Shown here: positions 1-5,104 of the stretch, piece after piece | Position numbering within the stretch: position 1 is the first letter of the stretch | Layout: every line of letters begins with the position of its first letter | From: Acidobacteriaceae bacterium | GTDB taxonomy: Bacteria; Acidobacteriota; Terriglobia; Terriglobales; SbA1 | DNA length: 5,104 nt | Direction: 5' to 3' | Assembly (NCBI GenBank): GCA_019237515.1 | Contig: JAFAGX010000300.1 | Coordinates: 1-5,104, forward strand | Program-made: the position numbers and the translations under genes | The notes under the pieces: model-generated | The model's database searches: none | What the model saw: only the letters and a program-made list of their open reading frames with translations | What the model was told of the DNA's origin: nothing

Positions 1-34
1 CATCCTACGACGGACAGCTACAGAGAAATAAACA

Positions 35-688
35 ATGCGGCGTCTTGCAAATACAACGCAGTCTTTCATCCCGCGGAAGCCCACCTTGAAAAGCCTTCGC
101 GAAGCGGCTGCCAACTGTAAAGGATGCGATCTGTGGAAAAACGCGACGCAGACCGTCTTCGGCGAGGGTAACGAGACGGCAAGAATCTTGATGGTAGGAG
201 AGCAGCCAGGCGACCGGGAAGACTTGGCCGGTCACCCCTTCGTCGGACCGGCGGGGGCATTGCTGGACAAAGCTCTGGCTGAGGCGGGTATTGATCGCGC
301 CGAAGTATATGTCACCAACGCTGTCAAGCACTTTAAATGGACGCCCGCAGAACGGGGCAAGCGTCGGATTCACAAGAAACCGCGGTACTCGGAAATCCAG
401 GCATGCCGGCCATGGTTGGACGCAGAACTTTCGGTCGTCAAGCCCGAGGTCCTGGTCTGCCTGGGAGCCACAGCAGCTCAGGCGCTCCTCGGCCGGGATT
501 TCAGCGTCAGCCGCCGCCGGGGAGAATTGGTCGACTCGCCATTGGCTCCTTATGTTATTGCAACCGTCCATCCATCTTCCGTTTTGCGCGCGGTCGACGA
601 AGAATCTCGGCATTCGCAATACCGCGCATTTGTGGAAGACATGAGGAAGATCGCGGCCCTGCTTCGGCGGCACCACAAAGCTGCATGA
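35..688 (+). CDS. UdgX-type uracil-DNA glycosylase (family 4-like, Fe-S)
   Basis: 217 aa, a usual length for the family. It should remove uracil from DNA in the cytoplasm; the characterised mycobacterial UdgX then stays covalently bound to the abasic site through a histidine. Visible motifs: Cys28 and Cys31 (CKGC) plus Cys124 and Cys142, the four expected 4Fe-4S ligands; GEQPGD at 55-60, the uracil-pocket/catalytic motif; GHPFVGPAG at 66-74; KRRIH at 109-113, the UdgX-specific loop whose His113 matches the crosslinking His; and HPSSVLR at 179-185, the DNA-intercalation motif. The KRRIH loop is what separates UdgX from ordinary family 4 enzymes. The ATG is the first usable start, because an in-frame TAA lies just upstream at 29-31. 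The ribosome binding site is weak (GAGA-like). The next gene starts 125 bases downstream, so co-transcription is uncertain. The subfamily call is confident; covalent activity is inferred from the motif. Confidence 0.95.
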   Translation: MRRLANTTQSFIPRKPTLKSLREAAANCKGCDLWKNATQTVFGEGNETARILMVGEQPGDREDLAGHPFVGPAGALLDKALAEAGIDRAEVYVTNAVKHFKWTPAERGKRRIHKKPRYSEIQACRPWLDAELSVVKPEVLVCLGATAAQALLGRDFSVSRRRGELVDSPLAPYVIATVHPSSVLRAVDEESRHSQYRAFVEDMRKIAALLRRHHKAA

Positions 689-741
689 CTGTGCAGCGCT
701 TCCTGCTCGCGTCGTTATGTGAGACGTGCGACACATCTGTC

Positions 742-759
742 CGGTGACCGACATCACCG
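742..759. repeat. Perfect 6-bp inverted repeat between udgX and ferredoxin
   Basis: CGGTGA, six bases (CCGACA), then TCACCG: a perfect inverted repeat 53 bases after the UdgX stop codon and 54 bases before the ferredoxin start. It could be a small stem-loop in the transcript or a binding site for a dimeric regulator. No T-run follows on the plus strand, so it does not look like an intrinsic terminator. A repeat this short can arise by chance. Confidence 0.3.
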
Positions 760-798
760 AAAGCAATATCAAGCTCACGTAGGCTGAAATCGTCGCCA

Positions 799-805
799 GA
801 GGGAG
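799..805 (+). promoter_or_regulatory. Ribosome binding site of the ferredoxin gene
   Basis: GAGGGAG, a purine-rich Shine-Dalgarno sequence, ends 8 bases before the ATG at 814. It fixes the ferredoxin start and gives it a clearly better initiation signal than the UdgX or DUF2252 genes on the same strand. Confidence 0.6.
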
Positions 806-813
806 CGCGAACC

Positions 814-1068
814 ATGGCCTACGTAATCACCGATACCTGCATTAAAGACGAGCTGTGCGCCGATGTCTGTCCTACCGATTGCATCCACCCTAAAAAAGAC
901 GAGCCCGGGTTCGACGAGGTAAAACAAATGTATGTGGATCCGGCTGGCTGCATCGATTGCGGAGCCTGTGTTCCGGTATGCACGTCGGACTCCATCCACG
1001 TGATCGATGACTTGCCTGAGGATTTGAAGCAGTTCATCGAAATCAACGCAAAGTACTACGCGAACTAA
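814..1068 (+). CDS. Dicluster ferredoxin with an Asp-substituted cluster-I motif
   Basis: 84 aa, a soluble cytoplasmic electron carrier of the bacterial 2[4Fe-4S] / 7Fe type. The first half-motif is Cys9-x2-Asp12-x2-Cys15-x3-Cys19-Pro and the second is Cys46-x2-Cys49-x2-Cys52-x3-Cys56. By the usual cross-over pattern, Cys19, 46, 49 and 52 bind a complete [4Fe-4S] cluster. Cys9, Cys15 and Cys56 bind the other, with Asp12 where the fourth Cys would be. That predicts a [3Fe-4S] cluster or an Asp-ligated, convertible [4Fe-4S] cluster, as known for Pyrococcus ferredoxin. Cys23 is a further free cysteine, also seen in Azotobacter-type FdI. Cys56 is followed by Thr instead of the common Pro. The CIHPKKDEP stretch at 23-31 resembles, from memory, ferredoxins common in Acidobacteriota and Actinomycetota. 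The tail (67-84) is acidic then aromatic (ends KYYAN). A good Shine-Dalgarno lies 8 bases upstream. The redox partner is unknown, and no oxidoreductase gene is adjacent. Confidence 0.93.
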   Translation: MAYVITDTCIKDELCADVCPTDCIHPKKDEPGFDEVKQMYVDPAGCIDCGACVPVCTSDSIHVIDDLPEDLKQFIEINAKYYAN

Positions 1069-1178
1069 GGATAAAGCCGAAGTCATCTCTGCCGCACGGC
1101 CTGAGACGAAACGTGCTGCCACGGAGCGTTGACAGGCGCATGCAGGATTGCCAGTCCGTCCAAACGAACCGTCACGCA

Positions 1179-1207
1179 TTGACAACGACTGACGCCAGCC
1201 GTACTTT
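1179..1207 (+). promoter_or_regulatory. Candidate sigma-70 promoter of the DUF2252 gene
   Basis: A perfect -35 hexamer TTGACA (1179-1184), a 17-base spacer and a weak -10 TACTTT (1202-1207) lie directly before the DUF2252 start. Transcription would begin near 1213-1215, giving a leader of only about 12 bases. That fits the absence of a Shine-Dalgarno before the ATG at 1226. A second TTGACA at 1129-1134 has no acceptable -10 at 16-18 bases. Assigned by eye; the -10 matches consensus only at its three key outer positions. Confidence 0.45.
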
Positions 1208-1225
1208 GGACCCACCACGGCGGCC

Positions 1226-2308
1226 ATGAACATCGTTAAGGCTACAAAACGCTACGAAGCATGGCTCGGGCGTTACATTGTGCTCGTGCCGGCCGACCTG
1301 CACCTGAAACATCAACGCATGGCGGAGTCGCCGTTTTCCTTTCTGCGATCGACGTTCTACCGCTGGGTGCAGTTGTGGCCGGATGCTTGTGCAGAATTGA
1401 AAGGCGCACCCAAAGTTCTGGCTGTCGGCGATTTACATATCGAGAATTTCGGAACCTGGCGCGACGCGGAAGGGCGCTTGGTATGGGGCGTAAACGATTT
1501 TGATGAAGCGGCGGTTTTGCCATACACGCTCGACTTAGTCCGTTTGGCGACGAGTGCGATCTTGGCTGCAGAGGAAGGCCATCTAGCAGTAACGCCGAAA
1601 GATGCTTGTGCGGCAATTCTCGATGGGTATCGCGAATCCATGGTCGAGAATGGCAGGCCTTTTGTACTGGAAGAAGATAATAACTGGTTGCGTCAGATAG
1701 CCGTAAGCGAGCTGCGGGATCCCATTCATTTCTGGCGGAAAATGGATAGCCTGCCGAAATTCACTGGCAGAATTCCGAAGAAAATCAAGAATGCTCTCCA
1801 GCAGCTTATGCCTGCTCCGAAATTGGCATACAAGCTTTGTCGACGAGTTGCCGGACTTGGCAGTCTGGGGCATGTTCGGGTGGTGGCACTCGCAGCCTGG
1901 CACGGAAGTCGCATTGCTCGCGAAGCCAAACGCCTGGCTCCATCGTCCGTGTACTGGGCGCGGGAAGAAAAGGATGCCAAACTCCGCTATCAAGAGATCA
2001 TTGACCGCGCGGTGCGGTGTCCCGATCCGTTTGTGAGATTACGAGAGGGGTGGTTGCTGCGGAGGCTGTCGCCACACTGCTCTCGCATCGAATTGAGCGT
2101 TCTTCCTAAACAGCGGGATGAGCTGCGGCTGCTGAACGCGATGGGATGGGAAACTGCGAATATCCATCTCGGAAGTGCGAAAGCCCGGCAGTCGATTCTC
2201 CGCGATCTGGAGAAGATGAAGCCGAACTTCCTTCAATTGGCCACAAAAAGCATGGCAGAACTGCTCGCGAACGATTGGATTAGGTGGAAGGAGTCGTTCA
2301 GCGTCTGA
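1226..2308 (+). CDS. DUF2252 family protein, compact form
   Basis: 360 aa, shorter than many DUF2252 proteins (often over 400 aa as I recall). Function is unknown. Family signatures are visible: M32-x2-SPFSFLR (35-41), GDLHIENFG at 68-76, VNDFDEA at 89-95, DLVRLATS at 103-110, and a later REGWLLRRLSP block near 273-283. GDLHxxN followed about 15 residues later by DFD resembles the catalytic loop (Asp69, Asn74) and metal-binding Asp91 of aminoglycoside-phosphotransferase-like kinases, so a phosphotransferase fold is a reasonable inference. I see no signal peptide or membrane segment, so it should be cytoplasmic. ATG 1226 is the only possible start: no ATG, GTG or TTG lies between it and the in-frame TGA at 1190-1192. 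It has no Shine-Dalgarno but a candidate promoter right upstream. It converges with the minus-strand gene ending at 2358, with no obvious terminator in the 49-base gap. Confidence 0.9.
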   Translation: MNIVKATKRYEAWLGRYIVLVPADLHLKHQRMAESPFSFLRSTFYRWVQLWPDACAELKGAPKVLAVGDLHIENFGTWRDAEGRLVWGVNDFDEAAVLPYTLDLVRLATSAILAAEEGHLAVTPKDACAAILDGYRESMVENGRPFVLEEDNNWLRQIAVSELRDPIHFWRKMDSLPKFTGRIPKKIKNALQQLMPAPKLAYKLCRRVAGLGSLGHVRVVALAAWHGSRIAREAKRLAPSSVYWAREEKDAKLRYQEIIDRAVRCPDPFVRLREGWLLRRLSPHCSRIELSVLPKQRDELRLLNAMGWETANIHLGSAKARQSILRDLEKMKPNFLQLATKSMAELLANDWIRWKESFSV

Positions 2309-2357
2309 CTTGGGTTTAGCGAGCCGCGGAGCTGGATATGTGCCCCATCGTACGCCA

Positions 2358-2825
2358 CTAGACCTGTCTGATGAGCCGCGAAGTCGTTGCTGACTCCAGT
2401 CGGGCGGATGCGCCCGCCGTCTCCCGTTCCAGCACATCCCGCAGTTCATCGAGAATGATCAGAAGTGAATCGGGGTTCTCATTCAACGCGCGTCCCACAC
2501 TTGGCCGATCGACGGAGAGTTCACCGATCTCCAAAGCGCCGCGGGTGTCAGGTTCGGTAACATACGGCAATTTTGACCGGAGCGTCTGGCGTTGAGTGCC
2601 CGCGGGTGGAAGAAGAAAATCTACATCTCCGCTGGACATCCAGTACGTGACCAATTCCTGCACATGCGCCGGACAGCAGGCACTATGCATGCCCTTCCGG
2701 TTAGCCAATTCCGCTTCCCATCTCAAAATCTTGAGCTTGTCTTCCCAGTGGCTCTCGGCTACCAGGAACCAAACCTGTCCCGGGGACTTTTCCCCGCCGC
2801 AGATCGTACAAAGTTGTGGGATCAC
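2358..2825 (-). CDS. Small Cys/His protein of unknown function (zinc-binding-like N-terminus)
   Basis: 155 aa. Not a named family that I can identify, but similar in look to hypothetical proteins I associate with Acidobacteriota. The N-terminal part has Cys6-x2-Cys9 (CTICGG) and, about 40 residues later, Cys50-Cys51-x2-His54 (CCPAH), a likely zinc site. Between them lie an aromatic VWFLVAESHWEDKL segment (18-31) and a charged helix-like run. Residues 64-115 are polar and Pro/Gly-containing, and 119-135 form a predicted amphipathic helix (LLIILDELRDVLERE). No signal peptide or membrane segment. Translation begins at GTG 2825: a strong AGGAAGGA lies 7 bases upstream, and the only ATG nearby (2833) is out of frame and meets a stop after three codons. 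It follows the other small zinc-ribbon-like gene by 33 bases on the same strand, so the two are probably one transcript. A regulatory or nucleic-acid-binding role is possible but unsupported. Confidence 0.8.
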   Translation of the reverse strand: MIPQLCTICGGEKSPGQVWFLVAESHWEDKLKILRWEAELANRKGMHSACCPAHVQELVTYWMSSGDVDFLLPPAGTQRQTLRSKLPYVTEPDTRGALEIGELSVDRPSVGRALNENPDSLLIILDELRDVLERETAGASARLESATTSRLIRQV

Positions 2826-2832
2826 AATGTCA

Positions 2833-2840
2833 TCCTTCCT
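2833..2840 (-). promoter_or_regulatory. Strong ribosome binding site deciding a GTG start
   Basis: On the minus strand the sequence reads AGGAAGGA, then 7 bases, then GTG at 2825. It lies wholly in the 33-base gap between the two small minus-strand genes. It shows that the downstream gene has its own strong initiation signal and starts with GTG. Confidence 0.75.
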
Positions 2841-2858
2841 ATGGTTTACAAGCTTCGG

Positions 2859-3173
2859 TCATGCACTCTCCGCGACTGCAATAGCGGGCGCAGCCGAGAC
2901 TGCAGGCTTTTTTCTAGTACGGTCGAGTAGCGGTACGGCTTTCAGGCCTTTGCCTTTTTCGAAGGTCAAGGTCAAAACCAACGCGCACTGTGCACACAGC
3001 CAAAAATGCTCGATCCGATGGTGCACTCCTTCGTCCCAGCGTCGCAGTACGGAGGTGGAGGAAGAAAAGCCGTCCGTCTCGACCAGAAATAGCTTTCCTT
3101 CGCTGAGCTTGCGGAAAGGATTTGCGCATGTGGGATTGGCACACTTGTGGAGCATGGCGGGCTTTTGATGCAT
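2859..3173 (-). CDS. Small zinc-ribbon-like protein of unknown function
   Basis: 104 aa from the ATG at 3173. Visible: Cys11-x4-Cys16 (CANPTC) followed by NPFRKLSEGKLFLVE, then EHFWLC at 55-60 and Cys60-x2-Cys63 (CAQC), then LTLTFEKGKG (67-76). Two Cys pairs about 44 residues apart, each with nearby aromatic residues, look like one zinc ribbon. From memory, proteins of this pattern are frequent in Acidobacteriota, where they stay hypothetical. The last 15 or so residues are Ala-rich and low in complexity. The start is not certain. TTG 3185 would add four residues and ATG 3155 would remove six (beginning MLHKC); none of the three has a clear Shine-Dalgarno. It is the first gene of a probable two-gene minus-strand transcript and is divergent from the amidinotransferase-fold gene at 3334. 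No signal peptide is seen, so it is probably cytoplasmic. Confidence 0.8.
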   Translation of the reverse strand: MHQKPAMLHKCANPTCANPFRKLSEGKLFLVETDGFSSSTSVLRRWDEGVHHRIEHFWLCAQCALVLTLTFEKGKGLKAVPLLDRTRKKPAVSAAPAIAVAESA

Positions 3174-3185
3174 GTAGCTGGCCAA

Positions 3186-3333
3186 AGTGGTATCTGGAAA
3201 TCCCTCGGCAAGATGTTGGATTGATGGACTATCGCCCGAGCTGTTGAGACCTCCACAGCCGCACCTGCCGATTAAATTGACTTGTGCCGAAACCTCGTCA
3301 GTGAGGGTTCAGGCGTGTGACACAATATGAGCA
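3186..3333. promoter_or_regulatory. Divergent intergenic region, likely holding promoters for both sides
   Basis: About 150 bases separate the minus-strand small-gene pair from the plus-strand DDAH-like gene, so both promoters should lie here. TTTAAT on the minus strand (3276-3271) could be a -10 for the small genes, but no convincing -35 stands at the right distance. TTGACT on the plus strand (3277-3282) has no good -10 downstream. I therefore mark the region and not exact elements. Confidence 0.3.
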
Positions 3334-4158
3334 ATGCTGATGGCAAATGCTGTTCTGATGTGTCCGCCGACTTTCTTCGATGTGCGCGAACCGAAGAACC
3401 CACACATGGGCCTGCCGATCGATCGCGTTCTGGCCCAGCATCAGTGGGAAAATCTGCGGAATGCGATGATTGAAGCAGGATTAAAGATTGAGTTGATTGA
3501 TCCTGTAGAAGGCCTTGAGGACATGGTATTTAGCGCGAATCAGGTGTTCGTTGGCGAACACCCGGGGTTCGGCAAATTCGTCGTTCCCGGCCGCATGCGA
3601 TACCCGTCCCGACACAAAGAAGTCGCGTTCTACGTGGAATGGTTTCGAAAGCGCGGATACAAAATTCTAGAGTTGGATTTAGCTGGCGAATATCTGGAGG
3701 GCCACGGCGATTTGCTTTGGCATCCGGACCGCTCTCGAATCTGGGCCGCCTATGGATTTCGTTCGACTCGCGGCGGAGTTGAGAAATTTGCCGTCGCGAT
3801 GCAGAGTTCGGGATTTCCGGTGACAACGCTAGAGCTGGTGGATAAGTACTGTTATCACCTGGACACTTGCCTCTGTCCGCTAAGCATGGAAGCGGCGCTG
3901 ATCTGCCCAGAGGCGCTCTCGAAGGATTCGGTTGATGCAATTCGCAACAGCTTTCCGCGGGTTCACGAACTCACCCGCGATGAAGCGATACAATTCATGG
4001 GAAACGGGATCGTCGCCAATGGCCGTTTTATAACGCCCAGGCTCAGCGAGAACCTTTCCCGGATCCTGGCACAGGAGCGACTCAGGCCGGTAGTGGTGGA
4101 AACCTCCGAATTTGAAAAATCGGGCGGCAGCGTGTTTTGCATGCACTGCCGAATCTAG
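3334..4158 (+). CDS. Dimethylarginine dimethylaminohydrolase / amidinotransferase-fold enzyme
   Basis: 274 aa, a full-length single-domain member of the guanidine-modifying superfamily (DDAH, arginine deiminase, amidinotransferase). Such enzymes attack the guanidinium carbon of arginine-like substrates through a Cys. Visible motifs: LMCPPTFF at 8-15, the usual N-terminal strand; NP at 22-23; GLEDMVFSAN at 60-69, carrying the substrate-contacting Asp63 and Asn69; LEGHGD at 121-126; HLDTC at 175-179 with the catalytic His175; and GGSVFCM at 264-270 with nucleophile Cys269 five residues from the end. All catalytic residues are present, so it should be active. Substrate could be methylarginine, arginine or another guanidino compound; DDAH-like is my best guess. 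ATG 3334 and ATG 3340 are both possible. GAG at 3329-3331 is 8 bases from 3340 but only 2 from 3334, which slightly favours 3340. No arginine-pathway gene is adjacent. It converges with the exported-protein gene. Confidence 0.88.
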   Translation: MLMANAVLMCPPTFFDVREPKNPHMGLPIDRVLAQHQWENLRNAMIEAGLKIELIDPVEGLEDMVFSANQVFVGEHPGFGKFVVPGRMRYPSRHKEVAFYVEWFRKRGYKILELDLAGEYLEGHGDLLWHPDRSRIWAAYGFRSTRGGVEKFAVAMQSSGFPVTTLELVDKYCYHLDTCLCPLSMEAALICPEALSKDSVDAIRNSFPRVHELTRDEAIQFMGNGIVANGRFITPRLSENLSRILAQERLRPVVVETSEFEKSGGSVFCMHCRI

Positions 4159-4199
4159 TGCTGGACCGCCGACTATGGTTCAGCCAACTACTTCGCCGT

Positions 4200-4982
4200 T
4201 TACATCTCCGGAGCAGGCGTCCCGTCTGACCATTTGCTTACCGGTACCAGGAATACAGTGATCGGCTCCGGCGCACCCTGAAATTGTCCGCCAAAACCGA
4301 CTGGCGATCCCGGCAGATCCGCACCCCACGCCGCAGCATCGGCGAGCGGCGTGTAAATCATCAGATGACACAAGTTGTGCCCATCGCGATCGGTAAGATA
4401 CGCCCGTTTTGACATCATGTAACTCATGGCTCCCGGCTCAAAGGTCGGTAGTTCTTTTCGGTTCTGTGCGGCTTTAATCTTTTCCATGATTTCGCTTTTA
4501 GGCAGTCCGGCCAGCACGAGTTCCGTCCTCTTGATCGTCAGCGGCAGAATCGACCGCGCTGCCGCTGGATTGAAACAGATTGGACCTCGAATTTTTGGAT
4601 TCCAGAATTCGGGGTTATCGAATGGCGCCATCCAACCGCGTTCCACAACACATACAAAACCATTTTTTCCCTCGACGGCAGTCTCGTAGCCTTGTCGCGT
4701 GAGCACCATAACTTTTGCTTCCTGAGCGATTGTTTCGGGGGCTGCGGTTCGGGCCAAAGCGATCTCCTCATTACGGTCAGTCATGAGATATTGATCCAGC
4801 GCGGCCATGGAAGGATAACGAGTCGCCGGCTCCTCGGCATGCCCGATCCCGGCGGTCAACACAAGCAGAAGCAAAGTGTGCAAGATTAAGCGCCCGTGCG
4901 CGATTGCCATTGTCCACTGAAACCTGTTCGTAGCCCGTATGTTTTTGGAGGCGATTGACATCTTCATGACTTCGACGGCCAT
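4200..4982 (-). CDS. Exported protein of unknown function
   Basis: 260 aa. Hydrophobic segment 32-47 (LILHTLLLLVLTAGIG) followed by GHA-EE suggests a Sec signal peptide cut after Ala49, so the mature protein of about 211 aa would be periplasmic or secreted. The mature part has no transmembrane segment. Recognisable blocks: YPSMAALDQYLMTDRNEEIA (56-75), GYETAVEGKNGFVCVVERGW (98-117), FWNPKIRGPICFNP (126-139), ELPTFEPGAMSYMMSK (177-192) and WGADLPGSP (219-227). From memory this matches a hypothetical family widespread in Acidobacteriota; no function is known to me. Three Cys (111, 136, 205) could allow one disulfide. ATG 4982 has AGGAG 6 bases upstream, the best start signal, although it gives an unusually long 31-residue region before the hydrophobic core. 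ATG 4910 (Met25) would give a standard signal peptide but has only a weak, too-close purine stretch. The gene ends 41 bases from the convergent DDAH-like gene. Confidence 0.82.
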   Translation of the reverse strand: MAVEVMKMSIASKNIRATNRFQWTMAIAHGRLILHTLLLLVLTAGIGHAEEPATRYPSMAALDQYLMTDRNEEIALARTAAPETIAQEAKVMVLTRQGYETAVEGKNGFVCVVERGWMAPFDNPEFWNPKIRGPICFNPAAARSILPLTIKRTELVLAGLPKSEIMEKIKAAQNRKELPTFEPGAMSYMMSKRAYLTDRDGHNLCHLMIYTPLADAAAWGADLPGSPVGFGGQFQGAPEPITVFLVPVSKWSDGTPAPEM

Positions 4983-4988
4983 AGATCT

Positions 4989-4993
4989 CTCCT
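4989..4993 (-). promoter_or_regulatory. Ribosome binding site of the exported-protein gene
   Basis: The minus strand reads AGGAG, six bases (AGATCT), then ATG at 4982. This is a near-ideal Shine-Dalgarno and spacing, and it is the reason for choosing the upstream start over Met25. Confidence 0.65.
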
Positions 4994-5050
4994 ATGTTCA
5001 GACGTTGCTGCCACTCATAGGTGAGTCGAATGGGAAAAGCTGATTTCGAC

Positions 5051-5060
5051 AGACTTGTCT
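5051..5060. repeat. Short inverted repeat upstream of the exported-protein gene
   Basis: AGAC-TT-GTCT is a perfect 4-bp inverted repeat about 70 bases before the start of the minus-strand gene. It overlaps a second pairing, GACA-GACT-TGTC, at 5048-5059. The position would suit an operator, but the arms are short and no promoter could be assigned in these 122 bases. Confidence 0.2.
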
Positions 5061-5104
5061 ATTTCTCGCCGCGTTCTGTCGGGCAGTTACGTCTCTAAAG
5101 ACTG

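Noticed and set aside
5..778. Long minus-strand open frame (257 codons) opposite udgX
   Set aside because: It is antisense to a gene with complete UdgX motifs, has no recognisable domain, and is explained by GC-rich codon structure.
35..1068. Functional link between UdgX (Fe-S protein) and the neighbouring ferredoxin
   Set aside because: They are 125 bases apart, the ferredoxin has its own ribosome binding site, and the UdgX cluster is structural in known members; adjacency alone does not support a partnership.
1129..1134. Second TTGACA hexamer downstream of the ferredoxin gene
   Set aside because: No -10-like hexamer occurs at 16-18 bases; only the copy at 1179 has a usable partner.
2309..2357. 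Possible bidirectional terminator between convergent genes (contains CCGCGG)
   Set aside because: Only a 6-base palindrome with no loop and no T-run on either strand.
2596..3168. Plus-strand open frame (190 codons) across the two small minus-strand genes
   Set aside because: It spans the intergenic gap and shows no motif, while the minus strand has paired Cys motifs and a strong ribosome binding site.
3530..3940. Minus-strand open frame opposite the DDAH-like gene
   Set aside because: The plus strand carries all family motifs through this stretch; the antisense frame has no domain and no start signal.
4159..4199. Possible terminator between the DDAH-like and exported-protein genes
   Set aside because: No stem longer than about 3 base pairs and no T-run could be found.

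Overview
The window is chromosome-like bacterial DNA of moderate-to-high GC. It is densely coded, with six short intergenic gaps, no tRNA or rRNA, no mobile element and no CRISPR array. Several proteins resemble, from memory, families common in Acidobacteriota (Terriglobia-type soil bacteria): the two small cysteine-rich proteins, the secreted protein of unknown function and the CIHPKK-type ferredoxin. I infer an acidobacterium, but nothing in the window proves the taxonomy.

Left part, plus strand: a UdgX-type uracil-DNA glycosylase (35-688), a small dicluster ferredoxin (814-1068) in which an Asp replaces one cluster-I cysteine, and a short DUF2252 protein (1226-2308). The gaps are 125 and 157 bases, so these need not form one operon. 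The DUF2252 gene has its own candidate promoter immediately upstream.

Middle part, minus strand: two consecutive small genes with zinc-ribbon-like cysteine patterns (3173-2859, then 2825-2358). They are 33 bases apart and probably co-transcribed. They converge on the DUF2252 gene.

Right part: a plus-strand dimethylarginine dimethylaminohydrolase / amidinotransferase-fold enzyme (3334-4158) reads away from the small-gene pair across a divergent gap of about 150 bases. It converges on a minus-strand exported protein of unknown function (4982-4200). The last 122 bases are the upstream region of that gene. No intergenic stretch exceeds about 165 bases.

The genes do not form one obvious pathway. 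UdgX is DNA repair, the ferredoxin is electron transfer, the hydrolase acts on an arginine-like substrate, and the other four are uncharacterised. I did not find a clear new multi-gene system. The best leads are the Asp-substituted ferredoxin, the paired zinc-ribbon-like genes, and the compact DUF2252 protein with kinase-like motifs and a nearly leaderless promoter.
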